The notes under the pieces were generated by a model. The model was given only the letters and a program-made list of their open reading frames with translations, was not told the origin of the DNA and made no database searches. This document shows, one piece after another, positions 17,923 through 27,260 of a stretch of 64,000 nucleotides of DNA (positions are counted from its first letter, which is position 1; every line of letters begins with the position of its first letter). This stretch comes from Bryobacteraceae bacterium (lineage in GTDB: Bacteria; Acidobacteriota; Terriglobia; Bryobacterales; Bryobacteraceae): NCBI GenBank assembly GCA_041394945.1, contig JAWKHH010000003.1, positions 124,001-188,000 of the forward strand, in the 5' to 3' direction. The position numbers and the translations under genes were made by a program.

Positions 17923-18072
17923 TCATCGTCCTCGCCGCTTCACGGCCGTCGCGCCTCCCGCATCCTTGTATCGGTGCTCGTAGAGCATCAGTTCCGCCTT
18001 CCATTGCCGCAGGTCGGCGACCTTCTCATAATGTCCTTCGGTGAACAGCTTTCGGAGGGCGCCGGTTAGGGA
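17923..18072 (-). other. Frame-shifted C-terminal tail of the HEPN-like gene
   Basis: In the next frame after about position 18070, 49 further codons read SLTGALRKLFTEGHYEKVAD and continue through LRQWKAELMLYEHRYKDAG to a TGA at 17923-17925. The residue composition is ordinary protein-like, unlike the proline/arginine end that the upstream frame takes. One extra C in the TTCCTCCC run (18069-18076) would explain it. Confidence 0.6.
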
Positions 18073-18940
18073 GGAATAAGCTGGCCTCCAGCAGGATGTC
18101 TGCGTAGCCGAGTGTTTCGCGGTTGATCTGTTCGCCTGTGGTACTCATGATCGGGTAAGGTTCGCGGTATGGCGTCTTCGGTATCTCTTGACCGTGAGCG
18201 ATGATGTTCCGGAGGTCATAAAGGTCTCGCAGAATTTGACGGACGTCTATCGATGGCTGTCGGTGCAAGTAGGCATCTGGTGGAAAGAGAAGCGTGTCTA
18301 GCCCCATGAATCCTCCTATTCGTTCCATGAAGGTGCTGCTTTCTCCAGCCATGAACAGGACGTCAAGCCCCATTACGAAGAAGAGCGTTCCGAGGACAGG
18401 GTTCCCTATCTGTTGTCCGTGTTCGAGCAGAAAGACGGGGTTTTGTATTCGCACGAGCTTGTCCTCCTGCGCTCTGCGGATGCCTTGGTAAATCGCAGCG
18501 AACCGCTGCGTTAGTCCTTGATCCTCAAGGCTAGCGCCGGCGAGTCTGCCGAGCAGTGTACTGCAGAGTCGTTTGGGATTGCGACTGCCGATATTGTCCC
18601 ACCCGTCCTGTCTTGTTTGGAACTTGAGGAAAACGTGGTGCGCACCCGTCGGGCAGATGATTTGAAGGCTCATCGCCGCGATCCACGCGAGATCGTAGAG
18701 TTCGTCGCTGTTCGAGCCGAACGCGGTGTCGTACTCTTTGGCAGCAACGAGCCAGAACTTCGTTTCTCGAAGCTCTTCTCGCTCTTGCTCCGCGATGACA
18801 TTCTTGACTGTGGCGCTGTCCCACCGGATTTCGGTGAGTTCTCGGATGGAGATACCCTCTCCGAACGAGTACGGCCTCGATACCGTTTTCAGAGGTGTGG
18901 CAACGATCACTTCCGGCATCGGATCAATCATAGCTGCCAT
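18026..18940 (-). CDS. HEPN (Apea-like) domain protein, frameshifted near the 3' end
   Basis: The 304-residue product is not from a family I can name with certainty, but the C-terminal third has LRDLYDLRNIIAHGQEI, a HEPN-type R-N-x3-H motif as in Apea-like HEPN proteins; many HEPN domains are metal-independent RNases in defence or toxin systems. The rest is helical and without membrane segments. Base composition is clearly lower in GC than that of its neighbours, suggesting acquisition. After DILLEASLF the frame goes into a short R/P-rich end, while the plausible native tail continues in another frame to 17923. It stands alone between a convergent-type neighbour and the PQQ dehydrogenase, with no obvious antitoxin partner. 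Confidence 0.65.
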   Translation of the reverse strand: MAAMIDPMPEVIVATPLKTVSRPYSFGEGISIRELTEIRWDSATVKNVIAEQEREELRETKFWLVAAKEYDTAFGSNSDELYDLAWIAAMSLQIICPTGAHHVFLKFQTRQDGWDNIGSRNPKRLCSTLLGRLAGASLEDQGLTQRFAAIYQGIRRAQEDKLVRIQNPVFLLEHGQQIGNPVLGTLFFVMGLDVLFMAGESSTFMERIGGFMGLDTLLFPPDAYLHRQPSIDVRQILRDLYDLRNIIAHGQEIPKTPYREPYPIMSTTGEQINRETLGYADILLEASLFLPNRRPPKAVHRRTL

Positions 18941-19058
18941 TGACCTACTCTTGAGCGCAACTGCCGCTGGTTGGGTTATTGAATCAACGAGAGATTAGGT
19001 ACTCACGGCCGCCTTCACCGAGACCATTTCGTCCGTCCGCCACGGCAGGCTCCCTGAC

Positions 19059-21164
19059 TCACTCCCCCAGCGCGAACGCCACATAAGCCCCGCGGATCGG
19101 CTCCTGCGTCGACGACGTCAGCCCCACCTGCGCCGACGCGCAGAACACCACATACTCCCGCCCGTCCACCTCATAAACCGCCGCCATCCCCTCCAGCGCC
19201 GCGTCCACCTCCGCCTCCCACAGCACCTTCCCGTTCGACGAATCGAGCGCCCGCACCTTCTTGTCCCGCGTCCCGGTGAAGATCAGCCCACCCGCCGTCA
19301 CCACCGGACCCACCTTCGGATAGTGTGTCCCCGTATCGGTGATCCCCTTCGCGGCCAGCTCCGGCACTTCGCCCAACGGGATCTGCCACAGGATCGTGCC
19401 CTCGTTCAGGTCATACGCCGTCAGCGAAGACCACGGGGGTTTGATCGCCGAAAGTCCGTTGCTCGCGATCATGAACCCGAACCCGCTCACGTATCGTTCG
19501 GGCGTCTCTCCGCTACCGGCCGGCGCATTCACCGCCCGCGCCGGGTTGTACAGATACGCGATCAGGTCATCCACCTGCGAATCGCTCAACCGCGGGAAGC
19601 CGGGCATTGGTCCGCGGCCGTTCCGGGTGACCCCGATGATCTGGTCGCGCGTCAACCGGAGCGCCACGTCGGCGATCGCAGGAACGTTCTCCCGCGCCCG
19701 GCGGTCCGCGCCGTGGCACGCCTGGCAACTGGCGGCGAATACGGCGAGCCCGCGCTGCTCCGGCGAATCAGCGGCGTTCGTTTTCGCCGTGGACTCCGGC
19801 TCCAGCCGCAGCAGACACGGCAGGTCTTTCGACACCACGTAGAGCAGCCCCTTGTCGGGAACGACAGCCGCGCCGGCCCAGTTCGCCCCGCCGTTGTTGC
19901 CCGGCATCTGGATCGTCGGCCGCCGCCCGGGCGGCGTAAACAGGCCCTCGTTGCGGGCGCTGAGGATCTCGTCCTTGAACCGCGCCCGGTCCGCCGCGCT
20001 CAGATACGGATTCAAGTCGTCCACGGTGAACGACTGCCGCGAGAACGGCGGCGGCTTGGTCGGGAACGGCTGCGTCGGCCACGTCGTCTCGCCCGGCATG
20101 TCGGACTTCGGCGCCGCGCGCTCCTCGACCGGCCATAGCGGTTCGCCCGTCTCGCGACGGAACACCCAGAGGAAGCCCTGCTTGCTCACCTGCGCCACCA
20201 CGTCCACGCGCTTGCCGCCGTGCTCCACCGTCAACAGTTTCGGCGCGGTGGCGTCGTCGTAATCCCAAATGTCGTGATGCACCATCTGGTAGTGCCAGAT
20301 GCGCTTACCGGTGCGGGCATCAAGCGCGAGCAGGCAATCGCTGAACAGGTTCATGCCCGCGCGGTCGGCGCCGTAGAAGTTATACTTCGCGCTCGCCGTG
20401 GGCGCGAAGAGAATGCCGCGCTGCTCGTCGAGCGAGAACTCGCCCCACACGTTCGCCCCGCCGACGTTCTTCCAGGCGTCCTTGGGCCACGTTTCGTAGC
20501 CGAACTCGCCCGGATGCGGGATCGTATGAAACGACCACACGAGCTTCCCGGACCGCACGTCGTAGGCGCGTATATCGCCGGGCGCCGAACCATAGCCCTG
20601 ATTGGTCGCCGATCCGAGAATCAGCAGGTCTTCGAACACGCGCCCTGGCGTCGTCGATTGCACCAGCGCGAACGAGGCCGGGTCTCGCCCGAGGTCCTGC
20701 TTCAAGTCGACCTTGCCGCCCTCGCCGAACGACGCGATCGAGCGGCCCGTCTTCGCGTCAATCGCCCGTAGCGCATGGTTGCTCGCATACAGCAACCGCG
20801 ATTCCGATCCGTCCTTCGATTGCCAGTAGTTGATGCCCCGATTCGTGATCACCTTCGTGCCCGGTTCGGCCGCGTGAGCCCAAAGCTCCCGCCCCGTGGC
20901 GGCGTCGAGCGCGACGATTGAGTTGTTCTTCGCCAGGACGTACATCGTGCGCCCAATCACGATCGGGTTGAAGAAGTACTTGTTCCCGTCTCCGGTGGCG
21001 TACTTCCACGCCGGTTTGAGCTTCTCTACATTCCCGCGGTGGATCTGCTTCAAAGCCGAGTATTGGGACGAATCGTTGCCGCCGCCGTAGTCGCGCCAGG
21101 TGGTGTGCGGATCCGCCGCCAGCAGGGCTGCGGCGATAAGGGGGAAGAGAGCCGGAAGTCGCAT
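19059..21164 (-). CDS. PQQ-dependent dehydrogenase with inserted cytochrome c domain
   Basis: The 701-residue periplasmic quinoprotein has a signal peptide (LFPLIAAALLAADPH) and an eight-bladed PQQ propeller. Propeller elements include WRDYGGGNDSSQYSALKQI, IVALDAATGRELWAH and ALDARTGKRIWHYQMVHHDIW, the last being typical of membrane glucose-dehydrogenase-like PQQ enzymes. A cytochrome c module is inserted at about residues 490-560, with the haem motif CQACH and the Met ligand region GPMPGFPRLS. After it the propeller resumes (LTAYDLNEGTILWQIPLGE). It would oxidise an alcohol or sugar and pass electrons through haem to the respiratory chain. It is divergent from the Gfo/Idh gene across a 22-nt space holding a perfect palindrome. 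Confidence 0.88.
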   Translation of the reverse strand: MRLPALFPLIAAALLAADPHTTWRDYGGGNDSSQYSALKQIHRGNVEKLKPAWKYATGDGNKYFFNPIVIGRTMYVLAKNNSIVALDAATGRELWAHAAEPGTKVITNRGINYWQSKDGSESRLLYASNHALRAIDAKTGRSIASFGEGGKVDLKQDLGRDPASFALVQSTTPGRVFEDLLILGSATNQGYGSAPGDIRAYDVRSGKLVWSFHTIPHPGEFGYETWPKDAWKNVGGANVWGEFSLDEQRGILFAPTASAKYNFYGADRAGMNLFSDCLLALDARTGKRIWHYQMVHHDIWDYDDATAPKLLTVEHGGKRVDVVAQVSKQGFLWVFRRETGEPLWPVEERAAPKSDMPGETTWPTQPFPTKPPPFSRQSFTVDDLNPYLSAADRARFKDEILSARNEGLFTPPGRRPTIQMPGNNGGANWAGAAVVPDKGLLYVVSKDLPCLLRLEPESTAKTNAADSPEQRGLAVFAASCQACHGADRRARENVPAIADVALRLTRDQIIGVTRNGRGPMPGFPRLSDSQVDDLIAYLYNPARAVNAPAGSGETPERYVSGFGFMIASNGLSAIKPPWSSLTAYDLNEGTILWQIPLGEVPELAAKGITDTGTHYPKVGPVVTAGGLIFTGTRDKKVRALDSSNGKVLWEAEVDAALEGMAAVYEVDGREYVVFCASAQVGLTSSTQEPIRGAYVAFALGE

Positions 21165-21167
21165 CGG

Positions 21168-21183
21168 AGTCTAGGCGTAGACT
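21168..21183. promoter_or_regulatory. Perfect inverted repeat between divergent PQQ dehydrogenase and Gfo/Idh genes
   Basis: AGTCTA-GGCG-TAGACT is a perfect 6-bp inverted repeat in the 22-nt divergent gap. Each arm reads TAGACT, a -10-like hexamer, on its own strand. It may be an operator or a pair of face-to-face -10 elements. Confidence 0.45.
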
Positions 21184-21186
21184 ACC

Positions 21187-22713
21187 ATGGACGCTATGCC
21201 TGATACCCGCTTCCCACGCCGTTATTTCTTCTTCGGACCCCTGTTGGCCGGAGCCGTTCCGGCGTCTGGATTCGGCAGCGTCGCCTCGCTGCGCGCGCTC
21301 GGATACAAGCCCTTCTACGACAAGCTGAACGTCGCCGCCGTCGGCTGCGGCGGGCGCGGGGGCGCGATCCTCAACGAAGCCGCCGAAACCGAGAACCTCG
21401 TCGCCATGTGCGACGTCGACGAGAACCGCGCCGCCGGGAATTACGGGAAATTTCCCAAGGCGCCCAAGTACAAAGACTTCCGCGTGATGTTCGACAAGGA
21501 AGCGAAAAACATTGAAGCGGTCACCATCGGCATTCCCGATCACATGCACGCCACGGTCGCGCTCGCCGCCATGCAGCGCGGCATCCACGTCTATCTCGAG
21601 AAGCCCCTCACGCGAACGGCCTGGGAAGCTCGCCTGATGAAGGACGCCGCCGCGAAGTACAAGGTGGCCACGCAGATGGGGAATCAAGGCTACTCGCACG
21701 AGAGCATCCGCGTGGCTGCGGAGATCGTATGGAGCGGTGAAATCGGCGACGTCACCGAGGTCCACGTCTCCTCCTCGCCCGGCACCCACCCCACCGCCCT
21801 CCAGCAGTTGCCATCGGAGGCTTCCGTGCCCTCGAACCTCGATTGGGACCTTTGGCTCGGCGGCGCATCCATGCGCGCCTACGCGCCGGATCACTACGCG
21901 CCTTACAACTGGCGCGGTTTTTTCGATTTCGGAACCGGGCAGATCGGCAACTGGGGCATCCACTCGATGGGTCCGGTGAATCTCGCGCTGCAACTCACCG
22001 CTCCCACCAGCGTCGAACTGATCAAGAGCGAAGGCGACAGCAAGTGGACCTTCCCGTCGCGCGCGGTGGTGAAGTTCGAGTTTCCGGCGCGCGGCGGCAT
22101 GGGTCCGGTTGCGGTCTACTGGCACGACTCCACGCGTCCCGGCGACGCGGAGTCCTATCGTGTCCCCGGCATGGAGAATGAAACCGTCCTGCCGCAAAGC
22201 AGTAATCTCAGCCCAAAGGGCCGGCCGATGGGCAATGTCGAAGGCGGAGGCGGACGCCGTCCGCGCGACCCGAACGCGCCGCGCTGGGGCGCCGGCGGAC
22301 CTGGCGTAAAGGTCTTCGCCGACAATCGCGTCGCCTCTCAGCCCGGAGTGCTCAGCAGCAACGGCGCCGTGTTCGTCGGAACCAAAGGCGTGATGGCCAC
22401 CGTCTCGCGGGGCGAAGGCGTCCACCTGCTCCCCGCCTCGCGCTGGCAGGACTACAAGCTACCGCCGCAGTTGCTGACGCGATCGCCCGGCCACATGCGC
22501 GACTGGATCCGATACTGCAAGGGCGGCGACCCATCGTGCTCGCACTTCGGCATCGCCGGACCATACACGGAATGGATGCTGCTCGGAGCCATCGCCATGC
22601 GAGTGCCCGGGAAGCTGCTCTGGGATTCGAAGGCGCTCCGGTTCACGAACAGCGCCGAAGCCAACAAGTGGGTGCGCCCCACCTTCCGGCCGGGCTGGGA
22701 GCTGAAGCTGTAG
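21187..22713 (+). CDS. Exported Gfo/Idh/MocA-family oxidoreductase
   Basis: The 508-residue protein begins with a twin-arginine-like signal (TRFPRRYFFFGPLLAGAV), then a Rossmann fold with AAVGCGGRGGAILNEA, acidic ribose-binding VAMCDVDENR, the EKPLTR motif (VYLEKPLTRTAWEARLM) and a long C-terminal alpha/beta dimer domain with a G/R/P-rich insert near residues 345-375. Such enzymes oxidise or rearrange sugars or their derivatives with a tightly held NAD(P), and Tat export fits folded cofactor loading. The listed start is ATG 21187; ATG 21196 is better supported, as a TACCAT element lies 7 nt before it. It shares its promoter region with the PQQ dehydrogenase, perhaps for the same substrate. 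Confidence 0.87.
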   Translation: MDAMPDTRFPRRYFFFGPLLAGAVPASGFGSVASLRALGYKPFYDKLNVAAVGCGGRGGAILNEAAETENLVAMCDVDENRAAGNYGKFPKAPKYKDFRVMFDKEAKNIEAVTIGIPDHMHATVALAAMQRGIHVYLEKPLTRTAWEARLMKDAAAKYKVATQMGNQGYSHESIRVAAEIVWSGEIGDVTEVHVSSSPGTHPTALQQLPSEASVPSNLDWDLWLGGASMRAYAPDHYAPYNWRGFFDFGTGQIGNWGIHSMGPVNLALQLTAPTSVELIKSEGDSKWTFPSRAVVKFEFPARGGMGPVAVYWHDSTRPGDAESYRVPGMENETVLPQSSNLSPKGRPMGNVEGGGGRRPRDPNAPRWGAGGPGVKVFADNRVASQPGVLSSNGAVFVGTKGVMATVSRGEGVHLLPASRWQDYKLPPQLLTRSPGHMRDWIRYCKGGDPSCSHFGIAGPYTEWMLLGAIAMRVPGKLLWDSKALRFTNSAEANKWVRPTFRPGWELKL

Positions 22714-22728
22714 CCGGGCTGCGGCCCT

Positions 22729-24207
22729 TCAACGCCAGGAAGCCGCGAGTTCGGCGAATGTCCGCACCATTGCGCCGGTGGGCCCCTTGGCCATCCACGC
22801 CTTGGCTTCATCGAGCCACGCCGTGCCGGCGACGTCCAGATGCACCCACGGCGTCGGATCGGCAAATTCGCGCAGGAACCAAGCCGCCGTGATCGAACCG
22901 CCCCACCGCGTTCCGATGTTCGCCATGTCCGCGAAGGCGCTCTTCAGAGCGTCTTTGTACTCTTCCTCACAGGGCATCTGCCAGATCTTTTCGCCCTGCC
23001 GGCGCGCGGCCGCCTGCAGACGATCGAACAGCACCGGATCGTTGGTGTAGCCGCCGGTGTAAACATGCCCCAGCGCGACCACGACCGACCCGGTGAGGGT
23101 GGCCGCATCCACAAGGTGGGTACAGCCGAGCTGTCGGGCGTAGGTGATGGTGTCGTTCAGAATCAGCCTACCCTCGGCGTCGGTATTCAGCACCTCCACG
23201 GTCTTGCCGGAAAGCGTTTTCACGATATCGCCGGGCCGTTGGGCCTGCCCGCTCACCATGTTCTCGACGGCCGGGACGAAAGCCGTCACCGCGACGGGGG
23301 GCTTCAGCGCCGCGATCGCCTGCATCGCGCCCAGCACGGCTGCGCCCCCGCACATGTCGTACTTCATTTTCTCCATGCCGTCGGCAGGCTTGATGGAAAT
23401 TCCACCACTGTCGAAGGTGACCGCCTTGCCCACTAGACCCAAGTGATCCTTGGGGGTATTCTCCGTAGGCGGGAGGTAACGTACAATAATCAGCAACGGA
23501 GGCTCGGCGCTGCCCTGCGCCACCCCGAGAAGCGACCTCATGCCCAATTGCCGTAGCCGGTCCTCATCGATAATCTCGATTTCCAACCCGGTCTGGTTCG
23601 CCATCAACCTGGCCCGGTTGGCCAACTCAGTCGGGTTCATGACATTGGAGGGTTCATTGCCGAGATCGCGAGCGAAGTTCTGCGCTTCGCCGAGTACCAC
23701 CGCACGCGCGAAAGCAGCCTCGGCGTCAGCCGGGTCCCCGGCCACCGAGAGCGAGAAGGACACGAGGCGCGATACCGGCTCCGACTTGCGGAAATCCGGC
23801 TCGTAGTCGCCCAGCAGCACGCCTTCCGTCGCCGCCTCCACATGCTCCGCCCCGGCCAAGTCCGCCGGCAGCCACGCAGCCAGATCAGAGAATTTACGCT
23901 GACGGGCGAAGCGCGCCGCGGCGCCAAAGGCACGGCGCAGGTCCGGCGTTTTTCCGCAGCCGGCCAGAATCAGCCGGGCGGCGGCCAGACCCGCGGGCGC
24001 GTGGATCAATGCAACCTCCTGCGCCTTGCCCTTGAACTCTCCGGATGCAAAAATCCGGGCCAAGGTTTCGTCGCACGCTGCGCCCAGGACGGGCGCTTTA
24101 TCCTCCAGCGCTGGAACAATCAGCGCATCGCCGGCAGCCGCACTCACCGGCCCTGGAACAATCTTCGTCTTCATTCGGAACCCCGGTCTCTCTCCTTGTT
24201 TACTCAT
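22729..24207 (-). CDS. pepA: Leucyl aminopeptidase (M17, PepA)
   Basis: The 492-residue enzyme removes N-terminal residues from peptides with two metal ions. The C-terminal catalytic domain shows GLVGKAVTFDSGGISIKP (metal and Lys), MKYDMCGGAAVLGAM, the M17 signature VLNTDAEGRLIL, and near the end NIGTRWGGSITAAWFL. The N-terminal domain (about 1-180) is less conserved, as usual. The ATG at 24207 overlaps the smpB stop (ATGA), supporting coupling; an internal ATG at 24174 (MKTKIVPGPV) is an alternative. It converges with the Gfo/Idh gene, with only 15 nt between stops. Confidence 0.93.
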   Translation of the reverse strand: MSKQGERPGFRMKTKIVPGPVSAAAGDALIVPALEDKAPVLGAACDETLARIFASGEFKGKAQEVALIHAPAGLAAARLILAGCGKTPDLRRAFGAAARFARQRKFSDLAAWLPADLAGAEHVEAATEGVLLGDYEPDFRKSEPVSRLVSFSLSVAGDPADAEAAFARAVVLGEAQNFARDLGNEPSNVMNPTELANRARLMANQTGLEIEIIDEDRLRQLGMRSLLGVAQGSAEPPLLIIVRYLPPTENTPKDHLGLVGKAVTFDSGGISIKPADGMEKMKYDMCGGAAVLGAMQAIAALKPPVAVTAFVPAVENMVSGQAQRPGDIVKTLSGKTVEVLNTDAEGRLILNDTITYARQLGCTHLVDAATLTGSVVVALGHVYTGGYTNDPVLFDRLQAAARRQGEKIWQMPCEEEYKDALKSAFADMANIGTRWGGSITAAWFLREFADPTPWVHLDVAGTAWLDEAKAWMAKGPTGAMVRTFAELAASWR

Positions 24208-24719
24208 TCGGAGCCCTTGCGCCGGCCCACGGCGGCGCGCGCCTCGGCCTCCTGCTCGCGTTTCCGCTCGGACTCGCGCTTGTCGTGCAATTTCTTACCC
24301 CTGGCGACGGCGATTTCACACTTCACCAGGCCGTCTTTCAAATAGATCCTGGTCGGAACGACCGTCAATCCCTTATCGCTCGTTTTGCCGAACAACTTGT
24401 CGATTTCGCGCTTGTGCAGCAGCAGTTTGCGCCGCCGCATCGACTCGTGGTTGTAGCGGTTCCCATGCGAGTACGGGCTGAAATGGGCATTCACCAGCCA
24501 CGCCTCGCCGGCGGTCACCTCAGCGAAGGCATCCTGCAGATTGACGCGGCCCGTACGTGCGGATTTTACTTCTGTTCCGGTGAGAACGAGCCCGGCCTCC
24601 ACACGGTCCATCAGCTCGAAGTTGAAGCGGGCCTGGCGGTTGTCGCTGAGGATCTTGAACTGCCCGTCGCCCGCCTTCTTTGGCGGGTTCTTGGACACAG
24701 TCTTGTGGGCTGCCGTCAT
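24204..24719 (-). CDS. smpB: SmpB, SsrA (tmRNA)-binding protein
   Basis: The 171-residue protein binds tmRNA for rescue of stalled ribosomes. Diagnostic stretches are LSDNRQARFNFELMDRVEAG, LTGTEVKSARTGRVNLQDAF, LVNAHFSPYSHGNRYNHES, and RRRKLLLHKREIDKLFGK followed by LTVVPTRIYLKDGLVKCEIAVARGKK. The C-terminal tail (HDKRESERKREQEAEARAAV) is the basic helix that enters the decoding site. It is about 10 residues longer than usual at the N-terminus. It is coupled by ATGA to pepA. No tmRNA gene was recognised nearby. Confidence 0.96.
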   Translation of the reverse strand: MTAAHKTVSKNPPKKAGDGQFKILSDNRQARFNFELMDRVEAGLVLTGTEVKSARTGRVNLQDAFAEVTAGEAWLVNAHFSPYSHGNRYNHESMRRRKLLLHKREIDKLFGKTSDKGLTVVPTRIYLKDGLVKCEIAVARGKKLHDKRESERKREQEAEARAAVGRRKGSE

Positions 24720-24845
24720 TTTTGAGCTGCCGGGGGCCGGATCGCCTCCACGATCACAACTGGCGAAGCGTCAATTGTTTAGGGAAGAGCTTGCGTTCGT
24801 CCCATCGTAACATAGCGTCAGAATAGCGCGCCAGATTGCAATAAG

Positions 24846-27257
24846 ATGATTCGAATCAATCAGTTAAGCTTGGCATCGGCGGCCATCGCCGTCGTTCTGG
24901 CCGCCGGATTTCCGGCCGCCGCCAAGACCCGCAAAGGGGAGAAACTTCTGAAAGACGGCCAGGTGGCCGAGGCCAAACGCGATTTTGACCGCGCGCTCGA
25001 ACTCTACGAGCAGGCCGTCGATACCGATCCCTCCGACGCCGCCTACCAGCTTGCCGTGAAGCGCGTCCGGTTCCAGGCCGGGCAAGCTCACGTCGAACGC
25101 GGGATGAAGCTGCGCGACCAAGGCAAGCTCGAGGAGGCCGCCGCCGAGTTCGAGCGCGCCATCGCCACCGATCCCGGGTCCGCGATCGCCATCAGCCAGT
25201 TGAAGCGGGTGGTGGAGGCGATCAAGAAGAAGAATGGCTCCAGTCAGGGGACCGAACAGGGCGCGATCCCCGATCCCGGACAGGAAATGGAAGAGCGCCT
25301 GAACGCGATGCAGGCGGTGCCGGAATTGAAGCCGCTCTCGCGCAAGGTTTCCACGCTCAAGATGAACAACCAGCCGGTTCGCGTTTTGTTTGAAACCCTC
25401 GCGAAACTGGCCGGCCTCAACGTGATCTGGGACCCCGAGTATCAATCCACCGGCAAGAACTACTCGGTGGATCTTTCGAACACGACCCTGGACGAGGCGC
25501 TCAATCACCTCTCCCTGCTCACCAAGACCTACTGGAAGCCGATCTCGGAGAACACGGTCTTCCTGACCAACGACAACGTCACCAAGCGCCGCGACTACGA
25601 AGAGATGGTTGTGAAGACGTTCTATCTCAAGAATCTCACCACGCCGCAGGAGCTGCAGGAGATCGCGACGATTCTCCGCACGATGACCGATATCCGCCGC
25701 GTCTTCACCTTCAACTCCCAGAACGTGATCATGGTGCGCGGCGAGGTGGACAAGGTAGCGCTCGCCGAAAAGCTCGTCGCCGATCTCGATAAGCCCAAGG
25801 CCGAAGTCGTGATCGACGTGTTCGTCATGGAAGCGAACCGCACCCGCACGCGGGACCTGGCCGCCACGTTCGTCTCCGGCGGCTCCAACGGCCTGCGGCT
25901 GCCGGTCAGCTTCGTGCCCCGGGACTCGCTCGGGTCGGTGAGCGATGGGTCCAGCACGGACACGGGGAGCGATACCAGCACGGGAACCGGCTCCTCAACG
26001 GCGCTCTCCGGCGCGGTCCGCCTTACCCGGCTCGGCGACATTCGCGCCGAAGATTTCGCGCTTTCGATTCCGAACGCGCTGCTCCAGGCGCTCATGTCCG
26101 ACCGCGGGACGCGCGTCCTGCAGTCGCCCCAGATCCGCGCAACGCACGGCGTAAAGTCCAGCCTCAAGATCGGCGACCGCTTCCCCTACGCAACGGGTTC
26201 GTTTCAGCCGGGCGTCGGGGCGGTCGGCGTTTCGCCGCTCGTGAGCACGCAGTTCCAGTTCGCCGACGTCGGCGTCAATGTCGACATCCAACCCACCATC
26301 CACGGCGCCGAGGAGGTCACGCTCCAGGTGGAGGTCGACATCTCCAACATCCGCGACCGGATCGATGTCGGCGGCCTCGCCCAGCCGGTGATCGGCCAAC
26401 GCAAGTTCACCCATACCATCCGCCTGATGACGGGCGAGGTGAGCCTGCTCGGCGGCCTGCGGCAAGACCAGGACACGCGAGGCATCTCGGGCACTCCGGG
26501 GCTCGGCAACTTGCCCGTGATCGGCCGCTTGTTCTCGGGCGAGAACGTCGAACGAACCCAGGGGGAGTTGCTCATCGCGCTGGTGCCGCACATCGTCCGC
26601 GCGCCGGAATTCACCGATCTGAACCTGCGCGGAATCGCCGCCGGGTCCGACACCGTGGTCCGGATCAACTATGCGAGCAAGCCCGAGCCCGCCGCCGAGC
26701 CGCGGCCGGCCGAACCCGCCAAACCGGCGGCGGAATCTCCGGCCAAACCTCCGGCTGGAACGCCGGCGCAACCGGGCGGGCTCCCCATGCCGCTTCCGGG
26801 CCAACCCGCCGCGCCACCATCAACGGCCGCCCCGCCCGCGACCGGGCCCAAGCTCACCTTCGCGCCGGGCCAGGTGACGACCAAGGTTTCCGCCAGCCAT
26901 ATGGTGACAGTGATGCTGAATAACGTGAGCAACGCTTCGGCGGCGCCGGTGACGATACGGTGGGATCCGAAGGTCCTCCGGTTGACAGACGCCATCCGGG
27001 GATCGCTGATGGACGGCGGCGGCCAGATGGCGGCTTTCACCCGCGACATCCGGAACGACCAGGGCGAAGCGGTCATCACGATCGAGCGGCCGGCCGGAGC
27101 CACCCCGGTCTCCGGGTCCGGCGTTCTCGTCAACCTGATGTTCCAAGCCATCGGCGCCGGCTCCACCGACGTCAACGTCATCGACCTCGGACTCCGCGAT
27201 GCGCAACAGCAACCGGTTCCCGCCGAACTCACCAAGCTCCCGGTGAAGGTGGAATAA
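24846..27257 (+). CDS. Secretin (GspD/PilQ family) with N-terminal TPRs and C-terminal cohesin-type domain
   Basis: The 803-residue outer-membrane protein has a signal peptide, TPR-like helices (about 30-125), an STN/N0-like domain (MNNQPVRVLFETLAKLAGLN, about 170-235), further N domains, and the secretin core at about 400-590 with RVLQSPQIRATHG, VDIQPTIHGAEEVTLQVEV and SLLGGLRQDQDTRGISGTPG then LGNLPVIGRLFSGE. A Pro/Ala linker (about 620-675) leads to a cohesin-like beta domain (about 680-803). Secretins form the outer-membrane channel of type II secretion or type IV pili; the cohesin domain is the unusual addition. Two pseudopilin genes follow at once, so this is part of a T2SS-like machine. 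Confidence 0.9.
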   Translation: MIRINQLSLASAAIAVVLAAGFPAAAKTRKGEKLLKDGQVAEAKRDFDRALELYEQAVDTDPSDAAYQLAVKRVRFQAGQAHVERGMKLRDQGKLEEAAAEFERAIATDPGSAIAISQLKRVVEAIKKKNGSSQGTEQGAIPDPGQEMEERLNAMQAVPELKPLSRKVSTLKMNNQPVRVLFETLAKLAGLNVIWDPEYQSTGKNYSVDLSNTTLDEALNHLSLLTKTYWKPISENTVFLTNDNVTKRRDYEEMVVKTFYLKNLTTPQELQEIATILRTMTDIRRVFTFNSQNVIMVRGEVDKVALAEKLVADLDKPKAEVVIDVFVMEANRTRTRDLAATFVSGGSNGLRLPVSFVPRDSLGSVSDGSSTDTGSDTSTGTGSSTALSGAVRLTRLGDIRAEDFALSIPNALLQALMSDRGTRVLQSPQIRATHGVKSSLKIGDRFPYATGSFQPGVGAVGVSPLVSTQFQFADVGVNVDIQPTIHGAEEVTLQVEVDISNIRDRIDVGGLAQPVIGQRKFTHTIRLMTGEVSLLGGLRQDQDTRGISGTPGLGNLPVIGRLFSGENVERTQGELLIALVPHIVRAPEFTDLNLRGIAAGSDTVVRINYASKPEPAAEPRPAEPAKPAAESPAKPPAGTPAQPGGLPMPLPGQPAAPPSTAAPPATGPKLTFAPGQVTTKVSASHMVTVMLNNVSNASAAPVTIRWDPKVLRLTDAIRGSLMDGGGQMAAFTRDIRNDQGEAVITIERPAGATPVSGSGVLVNLMFQAIGAGSTDVNVIDLGLRDAQQQPVPAELTKLPVKVE

Positions 27258-27260
27258 CCG

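Noticed and set aside
24720..24845. tmRNA gene near smpB
   Set aside because: No tRNA-like ends or tag-reading frame could be found; the gap is only 126 nt.
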